Notes under the pieces: model-generated
Databases searched by the model: none
What the model was told of the DNA's origin: nothing
Seen by the model: only the letters and a program-made list of their open reading frames with translations
Program-made: the position numbers and the translations under genes
Assembly (NCBI GenBank): GCA_016178585.1
Contig: JACOTA010000075.1
Coordinates: forward strand, 1 to 43,784
Length of the DNA: 43,784 nt
Direction: 5' to 3'
From: Nitrospirota bacterium
GTDB lineage: Bacteria; Nitrospirota; Nitrospiria; JACQBW01
Shown: positions 25,407 through 33,276 of the stretch, piece after piece
How the letters are laid out: each line of letters starts with the position of its first letter
Position numbering within the stretch: the stretch's first letter is position 1

Positions 25407-26969
25407 TCATTTCACATTAAAAATAAAAGATTCTTTGACATCGGGTTGCCCCTTTTTTTTAATCAAAACCTCGATCTTCCATCCGCCTGCCATCGCGAAT
25501 TTTACTTTTCCCTCATAAGTATCTTTTACGAACGATCCTTTGACCTCTTCGACCATCATCCCCGGCATGGTCATCGTGTAGGAAAAAATCACCTCCGCGT
25601 CGCGAATGATTTGATTCTGGTTATTTGTGATCTTGAGAGAGATTTTATCTTCTCCGACACGAGGCGGATCGGAAGTCAGTTCCAGATTAAGAACATATGG
25701 ACCGGCTTTTTTAGACCGGATGGCCTGGATTTCATCCTTTTTCTCCATCCCGCCCATATCCATTCCTTTCATATCCATACCCGCCGTCTCCATTTTTCCC
25801 ATGGTGGCTTTTTCCATATTGACGCCCCCCATTCCGAGCGCCCCCATCATATTGGCCGCCGACATGAGTTTGCTTTCGGAATCGATTAAAAAGGTAGCGG
25901 ATGTCACAATCGGGTCTCCCTCTTTGAGTCCGGAAACCACTTCGATATATCCTTCATGATGGGCTCCCAGTTTGACTTCCCTCGGCTCAAAGATTCCGTT
26001 TCCCCGGTCTAAAAAAGCAAGTTGACGCATCCCCGAATCGATAACGGCTTCAACAGGAACAACCAGTCTCTTCGGGATCTTGATATGGATATCCACATCG
26101 CCATACATCCCCGGTTTAAGAAGTAAACCAGGGTTTGGCAATTCAATTCTGGCTTTGACTGTCCTTGTTTCAGGGCTTAAATTTGGGGAGATGTAAATAA
26201 TTTTTCCGGAAAAGGTCTTATCCGGATAAGCGGTGAATGAAATCATGACCTGTTGATTCTGTTGGATGTAGCCCAGATCGGATTCATAAATATCCGCATA
26301 GACCCAGACAGAGGAGATATCCGCAATTTCGTACAGCACCATTTCAGGCGTCACATATTGTCCTTTGACCGCCGCTTTTTTAGTCACAAACCCTTTGACA
26401 GGAGAATAAAGGACTGTTTCCGGTTTCATATCCTCTTCCTCGTCTAACCGGTCGATCTGCTCCTCAGTCAAGTTCCATAACAATAACCGCGCTCTTGCCG
26501 ATTCAATCTGGGACTGAACCCCTTCCCGGACATGGATCATGGGACTCTCTTTGATCCGGCTAAAAGTCTCTTTGGCCAGCAGATACTCCTGTTTGGTCGC
26601 AAAAAGATCCGGACTGTAGAGTTGAAAAAGGGGTTCTCCTTTATTGATCTGCTGTCCTGTTGAGTTGACATAAAGTTCTTTTATCCATCCCGAAACCCGT
26701 AATTGAATCTGGCTGATTTTTTTTTCGTTATAATCAACCGTCCCCGCGGCATGGATAATCGTATCCAGCGAACGCTTTTCGACAAGACCTGTTTTCACTC
26801 CGATCATTTGTCTTTTTTCAGGCGAGATCTGAACCGGCATTCCGGTCTCCACGCCTGATTTCTTCCCCTCCTCGGGCATATTCTCCATAGAAGAAGAGCT
26901 GAAATAAAAACTCCCTCCGACAAGAATCAGGAGGAAAATCGATCCTGAATAAATCAATACCCTTTTCAT
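25407..26969 (-). CDS. cusB: CusB periplasmic adaptor with Met-rich linker and YtkA/FixH-like C-terminal domain
   Basis: A 520-residue membrane-fusion protein. An N-terminal anchor (about 5-25) is followed by barrel-sandwich and hairpin parts (GWIKELYVNSTGQQINKGEPLF; YSPVKGFVTKKAAVKGQYV) and beta-barrel domains (YADIYESDLGYIQ; VKARIELPN). After the usual end (near 375), a linker with repeated MDMKGMDMGGM is found, likely to bind Cu+ or Ag+. The last about 100 residues form a YtkA/FixH-like beta domain with FSYTMTMPGMM, which looks like another Met-copper site. The usual family is near 380-410 residues, so the extension is about 110. It overlaps no gene and is followed by cusA. Confidence 0.93.
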   Translation of the reverse strand: MKRVLIYSGSIFLLILVGGSFYFSSSSMENMPEEGKKSGVETGMPVQISPEKRQMIGVKTGLVEKRSLDTIIHAAGTVDYNEKKISQIQLRVSGWIKELYVNSTGQQINKGEPLFQLYSPDLFATKQEYLLAKETFSRIKESPMIHVREGVQSQIESARARLLLWNLTEEQIDRLDEEEDMKPETVLYSPVKGFVTKKAAVKGQYVTPEMVLYEIADISSVWVYADIYESDLGYIQQNQQVMISFTAYPDKTFSGKIIYISPNLSPETRTVKARIELPNPGLLLKPGMYGDVDIHIKIPKRLVVPVEAVIDSGMRQLAFLDRGNGIFEPREVKLGAHHEGYIEVVSGLKEGDPIVTSATFLIDSESKLMSAANMMGALGMGGVNMEKATMGKMETAGMDMKGMDMGGMEKKDEIQAIRSKKAGPYVLNLELTSDPPRVGEDKISLKITNNQNQIIRDAEVIFSYTMTMPGMMVEEVKGSFVKDTYEGKVKFAMAGGWKIEVLIKKKGQPDVKESFIFNVK

Positions 26970-26986
26970 TTGAGTGTCTCCTTTGT

Positions 26987-28273
26987 TTAATTCAAATCTT
27001 TTCCCGTTAATTTTTCCAATTCACTGATTCGCTGATTAAAATCGACCAGCGTTTCAAAGTAATTCATCTCCAGATCTTTTAAAGTCCTTTCGCTGTCAAT
27101 GACATTCAACAGATCGGTCTTTCCGGACTGATAAGCGATTTGGGAGGCCTTCAAGGACTGTTCAGCCTGGGGGAGAATCCCGTTCCTGTACATATTCAGG
27201 GATTTCTCCAATGATTTAATTTTGGAGTGGAGGATTCTTAATTCCGCCAGGGTTTTATTCTCTATCCCCTTCAATTCCGCTTCAGTCTCCTCTTTTTCCA
27301 GGCGGATCTGACGGATTTTTGCCTGATATTTATGATTAAAGATCCAGGGGAGGTTCATTTTGGCAATCGCCATCCATTTATTTTCCTCTCCTTTGTGGGA
27401 TTCCATATACGTCAATTCAGCCATAAAATCGGGATAGATATATTTTTCCGCTAAGGAAAGGCTGATCCCTTTTTTCTGAATCTGAAGATTGGCGGCCAGC
27501 AATTCAGGACGGTTTTTTAAAGCCGAGGGAATTAATTCTTCAAGGGTGTGCTTAAATTCGGTATTCTCCGGCTCTTCCGAAGTTTCAAGAAAAACATCTG
27601 CTGGCTGGTTTAAAATGGCATTTAACGTTGTTTCTGCTTCGATTTTATCCTCTTCCAAGGCTAACAGGCTGTTATGAAGTTTGGAGAGTTCAACTTCAGC
27701 CTTAACAATCTCCTGTTGACTCCCGAATCCGGCAGCATATTTTTGTTGGGCGCTTCGGGTGAATTCCTCAAGAAGCGTTTGATGCGCCAGATGAATATTA
27801 ATTCCTTTACTGGCAAAAAACTGGCGGTAATAGGCTGATTTAAGCTTAAAGACAACTTCTCTAATCGTTGTTTGAAGCATTTCGTATTGATATTCAGCCT
27901 CTTTTTCTGCAATTTTTCCTTTTAGGGCACGCTTTCCCGGAAAAGAAAAGGACTGACCGAGTCCATACCAGGTTTGCGCGGGATGACTTAAGTCTAAATT
28001 GGAGGGGGCTTCATATTGTGTTAAGGTAAACTCCGGATCTTCCCAGGCTTTTTCCTGCTGAATTTCCTGTTGGAGGGCTTCCAGCTTTTTTGTGGCTGCA
28101 ATAATTTCAGGATTGCGCAACCTTGCCTGGTCGATCAGCAACCATAATTGGCCCGGTTCATTTGGAACCGGGGAATCCTGTGCAAGAACCCGTGAAGAAT
28201 GGTTGAAAAGTCCGATTCCCAGCAGAATAAAAAAAAGCAGAAAACGGGAACGGATTTTAATTTCCCGAGACAT
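26987..28273 (-). CDS. cusC: outer-membrane efflux channel, TolC family (CusC/CzcC-like)
   Basis: A 428-residue protein with a signal peptide (about 12-31, ending in VLAQ). It has the duplicated outer-membrane efflux protein repeat: long coiled-coil helices with ITKLxNKxxxxE-like patterns (KLEALQQEIQQEKAWEDPEF near 45; GILPQAEQSLKASQIAYQSGKTDLLNVIDSERTLKDLE near 375). It forms the trimeric channel through which CusBA exports copper to the outside. No lipobox is seen, unlike Escherichia coli CusC. It is the first core gene of the operon, with 17 bases to cusB. Confidence 0.9.
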   Translation of the reverse strand: MSREIKIRSRFLLFFILLGIGLFNHSSRVLAQDSPVPNEPGQLWLLIDQARLRNPEIIAATKKLEALQQEIQQEKAWEDPEFTLTQYEAPSNLDLSHPAQTWYGLGQSFSFPGKRALKGKIAEKEAEYQYEMLQTTIREVVFKLKSAYYRQFFASKGINIHLAHQTLLEEFTRSAQQKYAAGFGSQQEIVKAEVELSKLHNSLLALEEDKIEAETTLNAILNQPADVFLETSEEPENTEFKHTLEELIPSALKNRPELLAANLQIQKKGISLSLAEKYIYPDFMAELTYMESHKGEENKWMAIAKMNLPWIFNHKYQAKIRQIRLEKEETEAELKGIENKTLAELRILHSKIKSLEKSLNMYRNGILPQAEQSLKASQIAYQSGKTDLLNVIDSERTLKDLEMNYFETLVDFNQRISELEKLTGKDLN

Positions 28274-28328
28274 AAAACCCCCCTTAAATACACCATCATT
28301 GACTAAAAATAACAGGTGAAGGGAGATT

Positions 28329-28739
28329 TTAAATTAACAGGTTGCCCGTGAAGGTATAAATCGGAACAAAATGATGGTAGGTTGGAAGAAATTTATTTTT
28401 TGTTGAGGAAAATAAAAATGGTCTTTTAGGTAAAAAAACCGACTGGCAATTAAAAGGGCTGGAAACGGAAGAGGTTTGGGCAGTTTTAAGTGAGACCGGA
28501 TGAGGATAAGAATTCACATGATGGACTTTTCCTGCCTCCAGGATCGCCTGATTGCAATTTTCATCAGCTTGTAGAGGGGTCATCGGAGAAAGAACTTCAG
28601 GAGAGTCGCAAGTCATCAAGCTTTTTTCCATTTGCATGGAAAATGGGAAAAGGCAGGCATAGGTGTTTCCCGCTAAAAAAGAAACCAACGAAAATAAGAG
28701 GAAAAAAATTCCCATACGTCTGGAATAAACCTTTTGCAT
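28329..28739 (-). CDS. small exported protein leading the cus operon, unrecognised
   Basis: From the ATG at 28739, 136 residues with a signal peptide or anchor (IFFLLFSLVSFLAG, about 11-24) followed by a short mature part with four Cys (ACLFPF, MTCDSP, ENCNQ, FNCQS) and several Met and His. I do not recognise the family. The TTG at 28766 would place the start inside the promoter, so I reject it. The promoter at 28746-28774 predicts a transcript starting exactly at the A of this ATG (leaderless). Being the first gene before cusC, with Cys and Met residues, it could bind or sense copper in the periplasm, but this is only context. Confidence 0.6.
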   Translation of the reverse strand: MQKVYSRRMGIFFLLFSLVSFLAGNTYACLFPFSMQMEKSLMTCDSPEVLSPMTPLQADENCNQAILEAGKVHHVNSYPHPVSLKTAQTSSVSSPFNCQSVFLPKRPFLFSSTKNKFLPTYHHFVPIYTFTGNLLI

Positions 28740-28745
28740 ACTTAA

Positions 28746-28774
28746 ATAGTATTGAACCGGTCGCAACTTGTCAA
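28746..28774 (-). promoter_or_regulatory. strong sigma-70 promoter of the cus operon
   Basis: TTGACA (28769-28774), a 17-base spacer and TACTAT (28746-28751) on the minus strand. The calculated +1 is 28739, the A of the first ATG, so the mRNA would be leaderless. The spacer is 17 rather than the 19-20 typical of CueR/MerR promoters, so another kind of regulator is likely. Confidence 0.65.
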
Positions 28775-28829
28775 GGGTAACTTTTTCTTTGGGAATGGAT
28801 ACACCTTATAAAAAACTTTCAGGAAATGA

Positions 28830-28867
28830 TTGTCTATCTCAGATAAGGTTGTCTAAAACGCTGGACA
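28830..28867. promoter_or_regulatory. TTGTCTA direct repeat and TGTC-N10-GACA dyad (possible enhancer site)
   Basis: TTGTCTA occurs at 28830-28836 and 28849-28855. The second is part of TGTC-N10-GACA (28850-28867). The dyad lies about 180 bases upstream of the sigma-54 promoter (29046), a usual distance for an enhancer-binding protein site. It also lies upstream of the cus promoter, so it could serve either. Gap 28740-29189 holds no gene. Confidence 0.35.
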
Positions 28868-29045
28868 TCCCCGACCCATTGATAAATTTCACATTTTTAT
28901 AAACAGAGATTCTAACCGTCAATAAAAGTTGACACCGTTTTTCCCTCCTCTTCTTTTAAAAAAATAATCACCGGAAAATTTTTTCTAACTTATTGAAAAT
29001 TAATGGATTTTATTTATGCGATATTGGATGGCATTTCGTTTTTTG

Positions 29046-29061
29046 TGGTACGCTCTTTGCT
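29046..29061 (+). promoter_or_regulatory. consensus sigma-54 promoter upstream of the CBS gene
   Basis: TGGTACG-N4-TTGCT (29046-29061) matches the sigma-54 consensus TGGYACG-N4-TTGCW at every defined base. The invariant GG (29047-29048) and GC (29059-29060) are correctly spaced. The start of transcription should be near 29072. Activation by an enhancer-binding protein is required, and a NifA-like one is encoded 1-2.5 kb away. Confidence 0.8.
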
Positions 29062-29078
29062 CTCTTCCAGGTTAAAGT

Positions 29079-29148
29079 GGTGGGGATCAAACAAAAACGA
29101 CGCGTTATATTCCGTCGGAGGGTCATCCTTAAAGGAAAGATCCCCACC
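29079..29148 (+). ncRNA. structured 5' leader RNA (three helices) of the CBS gene
   Basis: A perfect 10-bp stem pairs 29079-29088 (GGTGGGGATC) with 29139-29148. Inside are a 5-bp hairpin CGACG/CGTCG (29098-29102 with 29113-29117) and a small TCCT/AGGA hairpin near 29126-29136. This gives a three-way-junction shape that begins about 7 bases after the predicted sigma-54 transcript start. The stem closes about 27 bases before the CBS gene Shine-Dalgarno sequence. It could be a cis-regulatory leader or a small RNA; no known riboswitch class is recognised. Confidence 0.5.
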
Positions 29149-29189
29149 CGGTCGCTTTATTATCTTTTTTATAGAGAGGAGACCTGCAA

Positions 29190-29579
29190 ATGGTTAAAGT
29201 AAAACAAATAATGACCAAAAATCCTGTTAAAATCGATGCTAATAAAACGGTTCGTGAAGCCATTAATGTGATGGCAGATAAAAAATTTGGATGTTTAATG
29301 GTCTGTAAAGGTGAAGAAATTGTCGGCGTTATTGAGGAAGCGGATATCATTCGAAAAGTTCTTGCTCAGGATTTGAATTATTATGTCACTAAAGTGGAAC
29401 AGGTGATGTCCGTTCCCCTGATCATTAACGAAGATAAATCCGACGACGAAGCGAGCGATATGATGGTTGAGCATAAAGTTCGGCATCTTGCCGTAGCGGA
29501 AGACTCTAAAGTGATCGGGATTATTTCAATGTACGATTTAATGAGGCCGATTTATAGCGGAAAGTCGTTCTGGACATGA
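29190..29579 (+). CDS. CBS-domain-pair protein
   Basis: A 129-residue soluble protein consisting of two CBS domains. The first (about 1-60) has VKQIMTKNPVKIDANKTVREAINVM, and the second (about 66-125) has VEQVMSVPLIINEDKSDDEASDMM. Such stand-alone pairs bind adenine nucleotides (AMP, ATP, SAM or NADH) and act as energy sensors or regulatory subunits. GAGGAG lies 9 bases before the ATG. It is the only plus-strand gene in this part of the window. It has its own sigma-54 promoter and structured leader, so its expression is probably tied to the adjacent activator (30030-31607). No fused effector domain is seen. Confidence 0.9.
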   Translation: MVKVKQIMTKNPVKIDANKTVREAINVMADKKFGCLMVCKGEEIVGVIEEADIIRKVLAQDLNYYVTKVEQVMSVPLIINEDKSDDEASDMMVEHKVRHLAVAEDSKVIGIISMYDLMRPIYSGKSFWT

Positions 29580-29594
29580 ACCGTTCTTCAACAT

Positions 29595-30017
29595 TTAAGC
29601 GTGACCGATCACGTCGAAGAGAAAGATATTTTTGATTTCTCTCTTTCCAAACCGATGGATAGAGAGGGTTATTTTCCACTGCCCCACTGACATGTAATGA
29701 AGTTTGGTTTCATAAACTCCTTTAGGGCCGTCATTCACTTCTACCCTTTCGATCAACATACCGGGCAATCTCGAAGTCGAAGAGATATTTAAATGAGCAT
29801 CTTCGATTGGAATTCCGGAAGGATCTTTCAAGGTAATGAAGACCCGGTTTTCTCCCAAAATGGAGAGTCTCGGGGACATCTCGACTTTTATAGACATCTC
29901 CTGCTGTTCTTTTTGAATCACACCGTCTATGAGATGTTCCTGTATGAGCGGCGGTTTATCACCCCGGATACAGCCTGTTGCCAAAAGGAGCGTGACGATG
30001 AGTAGAAATCGATTCAA
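29595..30017 (-). CDS. YtkA/FixH-like domain lipoprotein
   Basis: A 140-residue exported protein with the lipobox ATGC (Cys16). The mature part is a beta-sandwich of the YtkA/FixH type, with VFITLKDPSGIPIEDAHLNISSTSRLPGM and GVYETKLHYMSVGQWKITLSI. This resembles the C-terminal domain of CusB in this window (same TMPGM/RLPGM turn followed by a G-x-Y/W-x-I strand). The start is 12 bases after the sigma-54 activator gene on the same strand, so the two are probably cotranscribed. It could be a copper- or redox-related periplasmic accessory; no direct function is shown. Confidence 0.8.
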   Translation of the reverse strand: MNRFLLIVTLLLATGCIRGDKPPLIQEHLIDGVIQKEQQEMSIKVEMSPRLSILGENRVFITLKDPSGIPIEDAHLNISSTSRLPGMLIERVEVNDGPKGVYETKLHYMSVGQWKITLSIHRFGKREIKNIFLFDVIGHA

Positions 30018-30029
30018 ATTTTCCTCACT

Positions 30030-31607
30030 TTAACTCATTTGACCCTGAATCTTATACTTCTTGATTTTATAGCCGATTTGCCGCGGAGTAATCCCCAAAA
30101 GCTTGGCCGCCTTGGCCTGAATGCCATTGCACTGATTGAGTGCCTGAATAATTTTTACCCGTTCAACCGATTCGACGGTAAAAGGAAGATCCCCCGTTCT
30201 CTCATCTGGAGTTTCGTCCCCCTGGTTTCCCCCGGCGGGCATCCCCATAAACATTTTGACTACGTCTTGTTTTTGAATGGAATTGGTTTCCGCCATGACC
30301 ACCATCCGTTCGATGGTATTTTCAAGTTCTCTGACGTTTCCCGGCCAGTTATACTCCATTAACATTTTCATGGCTCCGGAATCGATTTGAATAGAACTCC
30401 CGTTTTCTTCGTTATATTTCTTCAGGAAAAAGGAGACCAGCATGGGGATATCTTCCTTCCGATCACGAAGGGGCGGAAGATGGATGGGAACGACATTTAA
30501 ACGGTAATAAAGGTCTTCCCGAAACGTCCCATCCGTCATGGACTTTTCAAGATCTTCATGGGTCGCGGCCACAAGACGGACATCCACTGAAATTGTTTTG
30601 GAACTTCCCAGCCTTTCAAATTTCATTTCCTGCAAAACTCTTAAAATTTTTACCTGAAGGTTTAAGGGCATTTCTCCTATTTCATCCAGGAAGAGCGTTC
30701 CTCCGTGCGCCATTTCAAAACGCCCTTTTCTCATTTCGGTTGCGCCGGTAAACGCGCCTTTTTCATGACCAAAGAGTTCGCTCTCAAGTAAATTTTCCGG
30801 TATGGCCCCGCAATTAATTTTTAAAAAGGGCTTCTCAGCGCGCGGGCTTGCGAAATGGATTGCTTTGGCGATCAGTTCCTTCCCCGTCCCGGACTCTCCC
30901 CTTAATAATACCGTCGCTTTACTTTTGCTTACCCGCTCAACGGCTTCATAGACCTCAACCATTTTCGGACTCTGACCGACGACATTTTTAATTCCATATT
31001 TATTTTTCAGTTCTCCCTGGAGTTGACGGTTCTGATCCATGAGTCTTTCTTTTTCAATGGTAATCAGCTGATGGAGTTTGATCGACTGCCCGATCAATGA
31101 ACTGACAATCGTTAAGACCCGGAGATCTTCCTGAGGGGATACCGATTCATCAAACAACCGGTCCGCGCTGAACACCCCTATCGTTTCTCCAGCCACTTTA
31201 ACCGGAACACAGATAAAAGAGATTCCTTTCCTGGAATCAAGCGGACGGGCTCCCGTCTTATTTAAAAAGAGAGGCTCTTTTCCGATATCGGGAATCACAA
31301 TCGCTTCACCGGTTTCGAGGACCTTTCCCGTGATCCCTTCCCCCGGCCTGTATCGTCCCCGGCTGATTTCTTCCTGAGAAAGACCATGGGCGGTTTCAAT
31401 CACCAGTTCACCTGTTTCAGGATGGAGAAGGGTTAAGGTGCCCCGTCTCATTCCCAGGATAGACGAAAGAATTTCCATGATTTTTGTCGAGGTCACTTTA
31501 AGGTCAAGCGACCAAGCCAGCGCTTTACTAATTTCATATAAAGCGGTTAATTCAAGAATTTTAACTTCGTTAATCTTATTTTTTTTAAAATCGTTCAAAG
31601 AATTCAC
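30030..31607 (-). CDS. sigma-54-dependent transcriptional activator, NifA-like (GAF-AAA+-HTH)
   Basis: A 525-residue enhancer-binding protein. The N-terminal GAF domain (about 20-185) senses a small ligand. The AAA+ domain (about 205-435) contains Walker A GESGTGKE, the sigma-54-contacting GAFTGA loop, Walker [13 protein letters not shown] and the arginine-finger region [11 protein letters not shown]. The C-terminal Fis-type HTH (about 480-523) contains [19 protein letters not shown], close to that of NifA. No receiver domain is present, so it is not a two-component regulator. The start is a GTG at 31607 with no clear Shine-Dalgarno sequence. It lies downstream of glnA and upstream of a consensus sigma-54 promoter on the other strand. 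Nitrogen or energy state is a likely input, inferred from context. Confidence 0.92.
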   Translation of the reverse strand: MNSLNDFKKNKINEVKILELTALYEISKALAWSLDLKVTSTKIMEILSSILGMRRGTLTLLHPETGELVIETAHGLSQEEISRGRYRPGEGITGKVLETGEAIVIPDIGKEPLFLNKTGARPLDSRKGISFICVPVKVAGETIGVFSADRLFDESVSPQEDLRVLTIVSSLIGQSIKLHQLITIEKERLMDQNRQLQGELKNKYGIKNVVGQSPKMVEVYEAVERVSKSKATVLLRGESGTGKELIAKAIHFASPRAEKPFLKINCGAIPENLLESELFGHEKGAFTGATEMRKGRFEMAHGGTLFLDEIGEMPLNLQVKILRVLQEMKFERLGSSKTISVDVRLVAATHEDLEKSMTDGTFREDLYYRLNVVPIHLPPLRDRKEDIPMLVSFFLKKYNEENGSSIQIDSGAMKMLMEYNWPGNVRELENTIERMVVMAETNSIQKQDVVKMFMGMPAGGNQGDETPDERTGDLPFTVESVERVKIIQALNQCNGIQAKAAKLLGITPRQIGYKIKKYKIQGQMS

Positions 31608-31618
31608 AGATTAAACCA

Positions 31619-31648
31619 AATAGCCCTATCTATTACGATAGGGCTATT
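31619..31648 (-). terminator. intrinsic terminator-like hairpin after glnA
   Basis: A perfect 12-bp stem AATAGCCCTATC/GATAGGGCTATT (31619-31630 with 31637-31648) with a 6-base loop. It is followed on the minus strand by a U-rich stretch, TGGTTT. It probably ends glnA transcription but also sits 11 bases upstream of the activator start, so it may attenuate or sequester initiation of that gene. Confidence 0.6.
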
Positions 31649-31669
31649 CTTTTCACTCCATCATATTTA

Positions 31670-31758
31670 TACTCAGGGGCCCGTCCGGTTTTACTTCGTG
31701 AAATCCTCCGATGCCCCCGAACCCCACGTTCCGCACCGGCCAAGCCGGTTGCTTCACT
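31670..31758 (-). repeat. gene-junction repeat, copy D (after glnA)
   Basis: It begins AGTGAAGCAACCGGC 25 bases after the glnA stop and ends CGGGCCCCTGAGTA. The middle has GGGGTTCGGGGGCATCGGAG like other copies. It lies between glnA and the sigma-54 activator in gene orientation. Confidence 0.8.
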
Positions 31759-31783
31759 CTTATTAATAAGAGATCCGTGACCG

Positions 31784-33196
31784 TTAAATGTCGTAATAGA
31801 GGAAAAATTCATACGGGTGCGGACGAAGCCTCATCGGATCAATTTCCTTTTCCTTCTTATAAGTCATCCAGGTATCAATGAGTTCTTCCGAAAAAACCCC
31901 GCCTTTTGTCAGATAATCGTGGTCATCTTTCAGCGCTTTGAGGGCCTGATCAAGACTGCCCGGCATGGTTTTAATCTTGGCGGCTTCTTTTGCCGGAAGG
32001 TCATAAAGGTCTTTATCCATAGGAGCGCCCGGATCAATTTTGTTCTGAATTCCGTCAATTCCCGCCATGACCATCGCTGAAAACGCAAGATACGGATTGC
32101 AGGAAGGATCAGGAAAACGAACTTCGATTCTTTTTGCTTTTGGGCTTGGAGAATACATCGGAATTCGAATCGACGCGCTTCGGTTACGGCTGGAATAGGC
32201 CAGGTTCACCGGCGCTTCAAATCCCGGTGTTAATCGTTTGTAGGAATTCGTGGTTGGATTGGTAAAAGCCGCGAGAGAATGAGCATGTTTCAGAATACCG
32301 CCGATATAATAAAGCGCCAATTGGCTCATCCCTGAATATTCTTTTCCGGCAAACAATGGTTTTCCATCTTTCCAAATACTTTGATGCGTGTGCATGCCAG
32401 AACCGTTATCCCCAAAGATTGGTTTTGGCATAAACGTTACCGTCTTATTATGCCTCTTGGCCACATTTTTCAGAATGTATTTAAACCACATGAGCTTATC
32501 GCCCATATTGAGCAATGAATCAAAACGGATGTCAATTTCAGCCTGGCCGGCAGTCGCCACCTCATGGTGCTGGCGTTCCACTGAAATCCCGATTTTCTCC
32601 ATTTCCAAAACCATTTCGGTACGGATATCTTCCTGACTGTCGGTAGGAGGAACCGGGAAGTAACCCTCTTTATGCCTCGGCTTGTAACCTAAATTGCGTT
32701 CCCCTTCTTTTCCGGAATTCCAGACCCCTTCGTCGGAATCGAGAAAGTAATACCCGCTATGGCTATTTTGGTCGAAACGGATGGAATCAAAAATGAAAAA
32801 TTCAGCTTCCGGCCCGATATAAGCGGTATCTCCAATATGAGTTGACTTTAAGTAACTTTCTGCTTTCCTGGCGATATACCGGGGGTCACGGTCGTACGGT
32901 TCCCGGGAAATAGGATCAATCACATCGCAGATGACGCTTAACGTGGGGGTTTGAGAAAAGGGATCCATTCTCGCTGAGGCCGGATCTGGAACCACCAGCA
33001 TATCGCTCGATTCGATCGATTTCCATCCCCGGATACTTGAACCGTCGAACCCGAGGCCTTCCTTAAAGACCTCTTCAGACAATTCGTGTAAAGGGGTGGA
33101 AAAATGCTGCCAAACACCCGGCAGATCAATAAACTTAAAATCAACCATTACTGCTTTGCTTTTCTTGGCAAACTCCAAGACTTCCTTCGGTGTCAT
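31784..33196 (-). CDS. glnA: glutamine synthetase type I
   Basis: A 470-residue dodecameric enzyme (GSI-beta length) that makes glutamine from glutamate, ammonia and ATP. Signatures include [14 protein letters not shown] near 50, the metal and glutamate residues in [25 protein letters not shown]-like [17 protein letters not shown] near 265, the ATP-site [19 protein letters not shown], and NRSASIRIP. The adenylylation tyrosine is in KDLYDLP near residue 398, so regulation by GlnE is expected. AGGGA lies 7 bases before the ATG. No sigma-54 consensus is seen in the 80-base upstream gap. It is followed by repeat copy D, a terminator-like hairpin and a sigma-54 activator. Confidence 0.97.
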   Translation of the reverse strand: MTPKEVLEFAKKSKAVMVDFKFIDLPGVWQHFSTPLHELSEEVFKEGLGFDGSSIRGWKSIESSDMLVVPDPASARMDPFSQTPTLSVICDVIDPISREPYDRDPRYIARKAESYLKSTHIGDTAYIGPEAEFFIFDSIRFDQNSHSGYYFLDSDEGVWNSGKEGERNLGYKPRHKEGYFPVPPTDSQEDIRTEMVLEMEKIGISVERQHHEVATAGQAEIDIRFDSLLNMGDKLMWFKYILKNVAKRHNKTVTFMPKPIFGDNGSGMHTHQSIWKDGKPLFAGKEYSGMSQLALYYIGGILKHAHSLAAFTNPTTNSYKRLTPGFEAPVNLAYSSRNRSASIRIPMYSPSPKAKRIEVRFPDPSCNPYLAFSAMVMAGIDGIQNKIDPGAPMDKDLYDLPAKEAAKIKTMPGSLDQALKALKDDHDYLTKGGVFSEELIDTWMTYKKEKEIDPMRLRPHPYEFFLYYDI

Positions 33197-33276
33197 AAGA
33201 CATTCCCTTTCTTTATTTTGACCATTTTTAATCTACCTTATCGTGAATTACAAAATGGCATCGTTATTAATATGAT

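Noticed and set aside
28740-28766. TTG at 28766 as start of the small cus-operon protein
   Set aside because: It lies inside the promoter (between -35 and -10), so it would not be in the transcript.
28850-28867. Classical NifA enhancer site TGT-N10-ACA
   Set aside because: The dyad here has 12 bases between TGT and ACA, not 10, so it is recorded only as a possible enhancer site.
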